DNA of 64,000 nucleotides from assembly GCF_050948215.1 (NCBI RefSeq), contig NW_027488565.1, positions 1,364,001-1,428,000 on the forward strand. The letters run 5' to 3'. The DNA comes from Halictus rubicundus. Taxonomy: Eukaryota > Arthropoda > Insecta > Hymenoptera > Halictidae. Positions 52,201-64,000 of the stretch are shown one piece after another. The number at the start of each line of letters is the position of its first letter. Positions within the stretch are counted from its first letter, which is position 1. The translations under genes and the position numbers were made by a program. The notes beneath the pieces are model-generated. The model was not told the DNA's origin, made no database searches, and worked only from the letters and a program-made list of their open reading frames with translations.

Positions 52201-55200
52201 ATAGGATAGAGGATAGGATAGGATAGAGGATAGGATAGGATAGAGGATAGGATAGGCTAGAGGATACGATATAGGATTGGATAGGATAGAGGATAGGATA
52301 CGATAGAGGATAGCATAGAATAGAGGATAGGATAGGATAGAGGATAGGATAGGATAGAGGATATGATAGGATAGAGGATACGATATGGGATTGGATAGGA
52401 TAGAGGATAGGATACGATAGAGGATAGGATAGGATAGCGGAAAGGATAGGATAGAGTATAGAATAGGATAGAGGATAAGATAGGATAGAGGTTAGGATAT
52501 GATAGAGTATAGGATAGGATAGAGGAGAGGATAGGGGATTGGATAGGATAGAGGATAGGATAGGATATAGGATAGGATAGGATAGAGGATAGGATAGGAT
52601 AGAGGATAGGATAGGATAGAGGATAGGATAGGATAGAGCATATGATAGGATAGAGGATAGGATAGGATAGAGGATATGATAGGATAGGATAGAGGATAGG
52701 ATTGGATAGAGGATAGGATAGGATAGAGGATAGGATAGGATAGAGGATAGGATAGGATAGAGGATAGGATAGAGGATAGAGGATAGGATAGGATAGAGGA
52801 TAGGATAGGATAGGGTAGATGATATTATAGTAAAGAGGATAGGATAGGATAGAGGATAGGATAGGATAGAGGATACGATATAGGATTGGATAGGATAGAG
52901 GATAGGATACGATAGAGGATAGCATAGAATAGAGGATAGGATAGGATAGAGGATAGGATAGGATAGAGGATATGATAGGATAGAGGATACGATATGGGAT
53001 TGGATAGGATAGAGGATAGGATACGATAGAGGATAGGATAGTATAGAGAATAGGATATAGGATTGGATAGGATAGAGGATAGAATAGGATAGAGGATAGG
53101 ATAGGATAGAGGATAGGATATGATAGAGGATAGGATAGGGTAGAGGATAGGATAGGATAGAGGATAGGATAGGATAGAGGATATGATAGGACAGAGGATA
53201 GGATAGGATAGAGGATAGGATAGGATAGGGGATTGGATAGAATAGAGGATAGGATAGGATACAGGATAGGATAGGATAGAGGATAGGATAGGATAGAGGA
53301 TAGGATAGGATAGGATAGATGATATTATAGTGAAGAGGATAGGATATGATAGAGGATAGGATAGGATAGAGGATAGGATAGGATAGAGGATAGGATAGGA
53401 TAGGATAGATGATATTATAGTAAAGAGGATAGGATATGATAGAGGATAGGATACGGGACTGGATAGGATAGAGGATAGGATAGGATAGACGATAGGATAG
53501 GATAGAGGATAGGATAGGATAGAGGATAGGATAGGATGGGGTAGATGATATTATAGTAAAGAGGATATGATATGATAGAGGATAGGATAGGGGACTGGAT
53601 AGGATAGAGGATAGGATAGGATAGAGGATACGATATAGGATTGGATAGGATAGAAGATAGGATACGATAGAGGATAGGATAGAATAGAGGATAGGATAGG
53701 ATAGAGGATAGGATAGGATAGAGGATATGATAGGATAGAGGATACGATATGGGATTGGATAGGATAGAGGATAGGATACGATAGAGGATAGGATAGGATA
53801 GAGGATAGGATAGTATAAAGACTAGGATATAGGATTGGATAGGATAGAGGATAGGATAGGATAGAGGATAGGATATGATAGAGAATAGGATAGAATAGAG
53901 GATAGGATAGGATAGAGGATACGATAGGGGATTGGATAGAATAGAGGATAGGATAGGATACAGGATAGGATAGGATAGAGGATATGATAGGATAGAGGAC
54001 AGGATAGGATAGAAGATAGGATAGGATAGAGGATATGATAGGATAGAGGATAGGATAGAATAGAGGATAGGATAGGGTAGAGGACAGGTTAGCATAGAGG
54101 ATAGGATAGGATAGAGGATTCGATAGGATTGAGGATAGGATAGGATAGAGGATAGGATTGGATAGAGGATAGGATTGGATAGAGGATAGGATAGGATAGA
54201 GGATAGGATAGGATAGAGGATAGGATAGGATAGAGGATAGGATAGGATAGAGCATAGGATAGGATAGAGGATAGGATAGGATAGAGGATATGATAGGATA
54301 GGATAGAGGATAGGATTGGATAGAGGATAGGATAGGATAGAGGATAGGATAGGATAGAGGATAGGATAGGATAGAGGATAGGATAGGATAGAGGATAGGA
54401 TGGGATAGAGGATAGGATAGGATAGAGGATAGGATAGGATAGAGGATAGGATAGGATAGAGGATAGGATAGGATAGAGGATAGGATAGGATAGAGGATAG
54501 GATAGGCTAGAGGATACGATATAGGATTGGATAGGATAGAGGATAGGATACGATAGAGGATAGCATAGAATAGAGGATAGGATAGGATAGAGGATAGGAT
54601 AGGATAGAGGATATGATAGGATAGAGGATACGATATGGGATTGGATAGGATAGAGGATAGGATACGATAGAGGATAGGATAGGATAGAGGATAGGATAGT
54701 ATAGAGAATAGGATATAGGATTGGATAGGATAGAGGATAGAATAGGATAGAGGATAGGATAGGATAGAGGATAGGATAGGATAGAGGATAGGATAGGATG
54801 GGGTAGATGATATTATAGTAAAGAGGATATGATATGATAGAGGATAGGATAGGGGACTGGATAGGATAGAGGATAGGATAGGATAGAGGATACGATATAG
54901 GATTGGATAGGATAGAAGATAGGATACGATAGAGGATAGGATAGAATAGAGGATAGGATAGGATAGAGGATAGGATAGGATAGAGGATATGATAGGATAG
55001 AGGATACGATATGGGATTGGATAGGATAGAGGATAGGATACGATAGAGGATAGGATAGGATAGAGGATAGGATAGTATAAAGAATAGGATATAGGATTGG
55101 ATAGGATAGAGGATAGGATAGGATAGAGGATAGGATATGATAGAGAATAGGATAGGGTAGAGGATAGGATAGGATAGAGGATAGGATAGGATAGAGGATA

Positions 55201-58200
55201 TGATAGGACAGAGGATAGGATAGGATAGAGGATAGGATAGGATAGGGGATTGGATAGAATAGAGGATAGGATAGGATACAGGATAGGATAGGATAGAGGA
55301 TAGGATAGGATAGAGGATAGGATAGGATAGGATAGATGATATTATAGTGAAGAGGATAGGATATGATAGAGGATAGGATAGGATAGAGGATAGGATAGGA
55401 TAGAGGATACGATATGGGATTGGATAGGATAGAGGATAGGATACGATAGAGGATAGGATAGGATAGAGGATAGGATAGTATAGAGAATAGGATATAGGAT
55501 TGGATAGGATAGAGGATAGAATAGGATAGAGGATAGTATAGGATAGAGGATAGGATATGATAGAGGATAGGATAGGGTAGAGGATAGGATAGGATAGAGG
55601 ATAGGATAGGATAGAGGATATGATAGGACAGAGGATAGGATAGGATAGAGGATAGGATAGGATAGGGGATTGGATAGAATAGAGGATAGGATAGGATACA
55701 GGATAGGATAGGATAGAGGATAGGATAGGATAGAGGATAGGATAGGATAGGATAGATGATATTATAGTGAAGAGGATAGGATATGATAGAGGATAGGATA
55801 GGATAGAGGATAGGATAGGATAGGATAGATGATATTATAGTAAAGAGGATAGGATATGATAGAGGATAGGATACGGGACTGGATAGGATAGAGGATAGGA
55901 TAGGATAGACGATAGGATAGGATAGAGGATAGGATAGGATAGAGGATAGGATAGGATGGGGTAGATGATATTATAGTAAAGAGGATATGATATGATAGAG
56001 GATAGGATAGGGGACTGGATAGGATAGAGGATAGGATAGGATAGAGGATACGATATAGGATTGGATAGGATAGAAGATAGGATACGATAGAGGATAGGAT
56101 AGAATAGAGGATAGGATAGGATAGAGGATAGGATAGGATAGAGGATATGATAGGATAGAGGATACGATATGGGATTGGATAGGATAGAGGATAGGATACG
56201 ATAGAGGATAGGATAGGATAGAGGATAGGATAGTATAAAGAATAGGATGTAGGATTGGATAGGATAGAGGATAGGATAGGATAGAGGATAGGATATGATA
56301 GAGAATAGGATAGAATAGAGGATAGGATAGGATAGAGGATACGATAGGGGATTGGATAGAATAGAGGATAGGATAGGATACAGGATAGGATAGGATAGAG
56401 GATATGATAGGATAGAGGACAGGATAGGATAGAAGATAGGATAGGATAGAGGATATGATAGGATAGAGGATAGGATAGAATAGAGGATAGGATAGGGTAG
56501 AGGACAGGTTAGCATAGAGGATAGGATAGGATAGAGGATTCGATAGGATTGAGGATAGGATAGGATAGAGGATAGGATTGGATAGAGGATAGGATTGGAT
56601 AGAGGATAGGATAGGATAGAGGATAGGATAGGATAGAGGATAGGATAGGATAGAGGATAGGATAGGATAGAGGATTCGATAGGATTGAGGATAGGATAGG
56701 ATAGAGGATAGGATTGGATAGAGGATAGGATTGGATAGAGGATAGGATAGGATAGAGGATAGGATAGGATAGAGGATAGGATAGGATAGAGGATAGGATA
56801 GGATAGAGGATAGGATAGGATAGAGGATAGGATAGGATATTGGATAGGATAGGATAGAGGATAGGATAGGATAGAGGATAGGATAGGCTAGAGGATACGA
56901 TATAGGAGTGGATAGGATAGAGGATAGGATAGGATAGAGGATAGGATAGGATAGAGGATAGGATAGGATAGAGGATAGGATAGGATAGAGGATAGGATAG
57001 GATAGAAGATAGGATAGGATAGAGGATAGGATAGGCTAGAGGATACGATATAGGAGTGGATAGGATAGAGGATAGGATACGATAGAGGATAGGATAGGAT
57101 AGAGGATAGGATAGGATAGCGGAAAGATAGGATAGAGTATAGAATAGGATAGAGGATAAGATAGGATAGAGGTTAGGATATGATAGAGTATAGGATAGGA
57201 TAGAGGAGAGGATAGGGGATTGGATAGGATAGAGGATAGGATAGGATATAGGATAGGATAGGATAGAGGATAGGATAGGATAGAGGATAGGATAGGGTAG
57301 AGGATAGGATAGGATAGAGGATAGGATAGGATAGAGGATATGATAGGATAGAGGATAGGATAGTGTAGAGGATAGGATAGGATAGGGGATTGGATAGAAT
57401 AGAGGATAGGATAGGATACAGGATAGGATAGGATAGAGGATAGGATAGGATAGAGGAGAGGATAGGATAGAGGATAGGATAGGATAGAGGATAGGATAGG
57501 ATAGAGGATAGGATAGGGGATTGGATAGAATAGAGGATAGGATAGGATACAGGATAGGATAGGATAGAGGATATGATAGGATAGGATAGAGGATACGATA
57601 TAGGATTGGATAGGATAGAGGATAGGATACGATAGAGGATAGCATAGAATGGAGGATAGGATAGGATAGAGGATAGGATAGGATAGGATAGAGGATATGA
57701 TAGGATAGAGGATACGATATGGGATTGGATAGGATAGAGGATAGGATACGATACAGGATAGGATAGGATAGAGGATAGGATAGTATAGAGAATAGGATAT
57801 AGGATTGGATAGGATAGAGGGTAGAATAGGATAGAGGATAGGATAGGATAGAGGATAGGATATGATAGAGGATAGGATAGGGTAGAGGATAGGATAGGAT
57901 AGAGGATAGGATAGGATAGAGGATATGATAGGATAGAGGATAGGATAGGATAGAGGGTAGGATAGGATAGGGGATTGGATAGAATAGAGGATAGGATAGG
58001 ATACAGGATAGGATAGGATAGGATAGAGGATAGGATAGGATAGGATAGATGATATTATAGTAAAGAGGATAGGATAGGATAGAGGATAGGATAGGATAGA
58101 GGATAGGATAGGATAGAGGATAGGATAGGATAGGATAGATGATATTATAGTAAAGAGGATAGGATATGATAGAGGATAGGATACGGGACTGGATAGGATA

Positions 58201-58260
58201 GAGGATAGGATAGGATAGAGGATAGGATAGGATAGAGGATAGGATAGGATAGAGGATATG
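52201..58260. repeat. 6,060-bp higher-order repeat, copy A
   Basis: This copy recurs at +6,060 bp over nearly its whole length (GGATGGGG boxes at 53535/59595, 54797/60857 and 55955/62015). Near 56670-56835 the copies differ and the offset becomes 6,065 bp afterwards (GATATTGG at 56836 and 62901). A block of about 2.4 kb is itself repeated inside the unit at 2,420 bp (53535 to 55955). No gene is seen. Confidence 0.92.
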
Positions 58261-61200
58261 ATAGGATAGAGGATAGGATAGGATAGAGGATAGGATAGGA
58301 TAGAGGATAGGATAGGCTAGAGGATACGATATAGGATTGGATAGGATAGAGGATAGGATACGATAGAGGATAGCATAGAATAGAGGATAGGATAGGATAG
58401 AGGATAGGATAGGATAGAGGATATGATAGGATAGAGGATACGATATGGGATTGGATAGGATAGAGGATAGGATACGATAGAGGATAGGATAGGATAGCGG
58501 AAAGGATAGGATAGAGTATAGAATAGGATAGAGGATAAGATAGGATAGAGGTTAGGATATGATAGAGTATAGGATAGGATAGAGGAGAGGATAGGGGATT
58601 GGATAGGATAGAGGATAGGATAGGATATAGGATAGGATAGGATAGAGGATAGGATAGGATAGAGGATAGGATAGGATAGAGGATAGGATAGGATAGAGCA
58701 TATGATAGGATAGAGGATAGGATAGGATAGAGGATATGATAGGATAGGATAGAGGATAGGATTGGATAGAGGATAGGATAGGATAGAGGATAGGATAGGA
58801 TAGAGGATAGGATAGGATAGAGGATAGGATAGAGGATAGAGGATAGGATAGGATAGAGGATAGGATAGGATAGGGTAGATGATATTATAGTAAAGAGGAT
58901 AGGATAGGATAGAGGATAGGATAGGATAGAGGATACGATATAGGATTGGATAGGATAGAGGATAGGATACGATAGAGGATAGCATAGAATAGAGGATAGG
59001 ATAGGATAGAGGATAGGATAGGATAGAGGATATGATAGGATAGAGGATACGATATGGGATTGGATAGGATAGAGGATAGGATACGATAGAGGATAGGATA
59101 GTATAGAGAATAGGATATAGGATTGGATAGGATAGAGGATAGAATAGGATAGAGGATAGGATAGGATAGAGGATAGGATATGATAGAGGATAGGATAGGG
59201 TAGAGGATAGGATAGGATAGAGGATAGGATAGGATAGAGGATATGATAGGACAGAGGATAGGATAGGATAGAGGATAGGATAGGATAGGGGATTGGATAG
59301 AATAGAGGATAGGATAGGATACAGGATAGGATAGGATAGAGGATAGGATAGGATAGAGGATAGGATAGGATAGGATAGATGATATTATAGTGAAGAGGAT
59401 AGGATATGATAGAGGATAGGATAGGATAGAGGATAGGATAGGATAGAGGATAGGATAGGATAGGATAGATGATATTATAGTAAAGAGGATAGGATATGAT
59501 AGAGGATAGGATACGGGACTGGATAGGATAGAGGATAGGATAGGATAGACGATAGGATAGGATAGAGGATAGGATAGGATAGAGGATAGGATAGGATGGG
59601 GTAGATGATATTATAGTAAAGAGGATATGATATGATAGAGGATAGGATAGGGGACTGGATAGGATAGAGGATAGGATAGGATAGAGGATACGATATAGGA
59701 TTGGATAGGATAGAAGATAGGATACGATAGAGGATAGGATAGAATAGAGGATAGGATAGGATAGAGGATAGGATAGGATAGAGGATATGATAGGATAGAG
59801 GATACGATATGGGATTGGATAGGATAGAGGATAGGATACGATAGAGGATAGGATAGGATAGAGGATAGGATAGTATAAAGACTAGGATATAGGATTGGAT
59901 AGGATAGAGGATAGGATAGGATAGAGGATAGGATATGATAGAGAATAGGATAGAATAGAGGATAGGATAGGATAGAGGATACGATAGGGGATTGGATAGA
60001 ATAGAGGATAGGATAGGATACAGGATAGGATAGGATAGAGGATATGATAGGATAGAGGACAGGATAGGATAGAAGATAGGATAGGATAGAGGATATGATA
60101 GGATAGAGGATAGGATAGAATAGAGGATAGGATAGGGTAGAGGACAGGTTAGCATAGAGGATAGGATAGGATAGAGGATTCGATAGGATTGAGGATAGGA
60201 TAGGATAGAGGATAGGATTGGATAGAGGATAGGATTGGATAGAGGATAGGATAGGATAGAGGATAGGATAGGATAGAGGATAGGATAGGATAGAGGATAG
60301 GATAGGATAGAGCATAGGATAGGATAGAGGATAGGATAGGATAGAGGACATGATAGGATAGGATAGAGGATAGGATTGGATAGAGGATAGGATAGGATAG
60401 AGGATAGGATAGGATAGAGGATAGGATAGGATAGAGGATAGGATAGGATAGAGGATAGGATGGGATAGAGGATAGGATAGGATAGAGGATAGGATAGGAT
60501 AGAGGATAGGATAGGATAGAGGATAGGATAGGATAGAGGATAGGATAGGATAGAGGATAGGATAGGCTAGAGGATACGATATAGGATTGGATAGGATAGA
60601 GGATAGGATACGATAGAGGATAGCATAGAATAGAGGATAGGATAGGATAGAGGATAGGATAGGATAGAGGATATGATAGGATAGAGGATACGATATGGGA
60701 TTGGATAGGATAGAGGATAGGATACGATAGAGGATAGGATAGGATAGAGGATAGGATAGTATAGAGAATAGGATATAGGATTGGATAGGATAGAGGATAG
60801 AATAGGATAGAGGATAGGATAGGATAGAGGATAGGATAGGATAGAGGATAGGATAGGATGGGGTAGATGATATTATAGTAAAGAGGATATGATATGATAG
60901 AGGATAGGATAGGGGACTGGATAGGATAGAGGATAGGATAGGATAGAGGATACGATATAGGATTGGATAGGATAGAAGATAGGATACGATAGAGGATAGG
61001 ATAGAATAGAGGATAGGATAGGATAGAGGATAGGATAGGATAGAGGATATGATAGGATAGAGGATACGATATGGGATTGGATAGGATAGAGGATAGGATA
61101 CGATAGAGGATAGGATAGGATAGAGGATAGGATAGTATAAAGAATAGGATATAGGATTGGATAGGATAGAGGATAGGATAGGATAGAGGATAGGATATGA

Positions 61201-64000
61201 TAGAGAATAGGATAGGGTAGAGGATAGGATAGGATAGAGGATAGGATAGGATAGAGGATATGATAGGACAGAGGATAGGATAGGATAGAGGATAGGATAG
61301 GATAGGGGATTGGATAGAATAGAGGATAGGATAGGATACAGGATAGGATAGGATAGAGGATAGGATAGGATAGAGGATAGGATAGGATAGGATAGATGAT
61401 ATTATAGTGAAGAGGATAGGATATGATAGAGGATAGGATAGGATAGAGGATAGGATAGGATAGAGGATACGATATGGGATTGGATAGGATAGAGGATAGG
61501 ATACGATAGAGGATAGGATAGGATAGAGGATAGGATAGTATAGAGAATAGGATATAGGATTGGATAGGATAGAGGATAGAATAGGATAGAGGATAGTATA
61601 GGATAGAGGATAGGATATGATAGAGGATAGGATAGGGTAGAGGATAGGATAGGATAGAGGATAGGATAGGATAGAGGATATGATAGGACAGAGGATAGGA
61701 TAGGATAGAGTATAGGATAGGATAGGGGATTGGATAGAATAGAGGATAGGATAGGATACAGGATAGGATAGGATAGAGGATAGGATAGGATAGAGGATAG
61801 GATAGGATAGGATAGATGATATTATAGTGAAGAGGATAGGATATGATAGAGGATAGGATAGGATAGAGGATAGGATAGGATAGGATAGATGATATTATAG
61901 TAAAGAGGATAGGATATGATAGAGGATAGGATACGGGACTGGATAGGATAGAGGATAGGATAGGATAGACGATAGGATAGGATAGAGGATAGGATAGGAT
62001 AGAGGATAGGATAGGATGGGGTAGATGATATTATAGTAAAGAGGATATGATATGATAGAGGATAGGATAGGGGACTGGATAGGATAGAGGATAGGATAGG
62101 ATAGAGGATACGATATAGGATTGGATAGGATAGAAGATAGGATACGATAGAGGATAGGATAGAATAGAGGATAGGATAGGATAGAGGATAGGATAGGATA
62201 GAGGATATGATAGGATAGAGGATACGATATGGGATTGGATAGGATAGAGGATAGGATACGATAGAGGATAGGATAGGATAGAGGATAGGATAGTATAAAG
62301 AATAGGATGTAGGATTGGATAGGATAGAGGATAGGATAGGATAGAGGATAGGATATGATAGAGAATAGGATAGAATAGAGGATAGGATAGGATAGAGGAT
62401 ACGATAGGGGATTGGATAGAATAGAGGATAGGATAGGATACAGGATAGGATAGGATAGAGGATATGATAGGATAGAGGACAGGATAGGATAGAAGATAGG
62501 ATAGGATAGAGGATATGATAGGATAGAGGATAGGATAGAATAGAGGATAGGATAGGGTAGAGGACAGGTTAGCATAGAGGATAGGATAGGATAGAGGATT
62601 CGATAGGATTGAGGATAGGATAGGATAGAGGATAGGATTGGATAGAGGATAGGATTGGATAGAGGATAGGATAGGATAGAGGATAGGATAGGATAGAGGA
62701 TAGGATAGGATAGAGGATAGGATAGGATAGAGCATAGGATAGGATAGAGGATAGGATAGGATAGAGGATATGATAGGATAGGATAGAGGATAGGATTGGA
62801 TAGAGGATAGGATAGGATAGAGGATAGGATAGGATAGAGGATAGGATAGGATAGAGGATAGGATAGGATAGAGGATAGGATAGGATAGAGGATAGGATAG
62901 GATATTGGATAGGATAGGATAGAGGATAGGATAGGATAGAGGATAGGATAGGCTAGAGGATACGATATAGGAGTGGATAGGATAGAGGATAGGATAGGAT
63001 AGAGGATAGGATAGGATAGAGGATAGGATAGGATAGAGGATAGGATAGGATAGAGGATAGGATAGGATAGAAGATAGGATAGGATAGAGGATAGGATAGG
63101 CTAGAGGATACGATATAGGAGTGGATAGGATAGAGGATAGGATACGATAGAGGATAGGATAGGATAGAGGATAGGATAGGATAGCGGAAAGATAGGATAG
63201 AGTATAGAATAGGATAGAGGATAAGATAGGATAGAGGTTAGGATATGATAGAGTATAGGATAGGATAGAGGAGAGGATAGGGGATTGGATAGGATAGAGG
63301 ATAGGATAGGATATAGGATAGGATAGGATAGAGGATAGGATAGGATAGAGGATAGGATAGGGTAGAGGATAGGATAGGATAGAGGATAGGATAGGATAGA
63401 GGATATGATAGGATAGAGGATAGGATAGTGTAGAGGATAGGATAGGATAGGGGATTGGATAGAATAGAGGATAGGATAGGATACAGGATAGGATAGGATA
63501 GAGGATAGGATAGGATAGAGGAGAGGATAGGATAGAGGATAGGATAGGATAGAGGATAGGATAGGATAGAGGATAGGATAGGGGATTGGATAGAATAGAG
63601 GATAGGATAGGATACAGGATAGGATAGGATAGAGGATATGATAGGATAGGATAGAGGATACGATATAGGATTGGATAGGATAGAGGATAGGATACGATAG
63701 AGGATAGCATAGAATGGAGGATAGGATAGGATAGAGGATAGGATAGGATAGGATAGAGGATATGATAGGATAGAGGATACGATATGGGATTGGATAGGAT
63801 AGAGGATAGGATACGATACAGGATAGGATAGGATAGAGGATAGGATAGTATAGAGAATAGGATATAGGATTGGATAGGATAGAGGGTAGAATAGGATAGA
63901 GGATAGGATAGGATAGAGGATAGGATATGATAGAGGATAGGATAGGGTAGAGGATAGGATAGGATAGAGGATAGGATAGGATAGAGGATATGATAGGATA
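58261..64000. repeat. 6,060-bp higher-order repeat, copy B (cut by window end)
   Basis: Second tandem copy of 52201-58260, truncated by the window. In the lines compared I found only single-base differences such as C at 60349 and T at 61711, apart from the rearranged patch opposite 56670-56835. The array clearly continues beyond the window. Confidence 0.92.

Noticed and set aside
8597..64000. CRISPR array
   Set aside because: The repeats are directly tandem without unique spacers, there are no cas genes, and the associated LINE is eukaryotic.

Overview
The window is eukaryotic and most likely arthropod, probably insect. About 90% of it is one tandem satellite, interrupted by a single R1-clade non-LTR retrotransposon and one short unique island. 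The R1-clade hallmarks are a gag-like ORF1 ending in three zinc knuckles, an ORF2 with an apurinic-type endonuclease, a YADD reverse transcriptase and a C-terminal zinc finger, and a 3' A-run. That clade is essentially an arthropod one. I cannot name the order or species, and I see no host gene.

Layout: 1-525 is satellite. 526-6060 is a nearly full-length LINE on the + strand: tRNA-like 5' end, ORF1 646-2454, ORF2 broken into two frames at a run of 15 G near 4144-4158, 3' UTR with strong hairpins, and A10. 6061-8062 is satellite. 8063-8596 is a unique 534-bp island with inverted termini, resembling a solo LTR. 8597-64000 is satellite to the end of the window.

The satellite unit is 17 bp, GAGGATAGGATAGGATA (7+5+5). 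It has no cytosine on the + strand, and its minus strand has no stop codon in any frame. This produces very long minus-strand reading frames of Ser/Tyr/Pro/Ile/Leu repeats that should not be read as genes. On top of the 17-bp unit lies a layered higher-order structure. Clear examples are a 4,461-bp tandem pair (22.86-31.78 kb), a 6,060-bp tandem pair running off the right end (52.2-64.0 kb) with a nested 2,420-bp block, a 1,279-bp pair (about 38.4-40.9 kb), and an approximately 1.9-kb block repeated at a distance of 14,399 bp. The left 14 kb is more diverged and carries both insertions, as expected of an array edge. The right part is more homogeneous.

How the parts relate: the LINE has the domain set of a self-mobilising, target-specific element. 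Its relatives TRAS and SART insert in the (TTAGG)n insect telomere, and this satellite core (ATAGG) differs from TTAGG by one base. Satellite-targeted insertion is therefore a reasonable but unproven reading. This copy is probably not autonomous as sequenced, because ORF2 is frameshifted and has no AUG upstream of its endonuclease domain.
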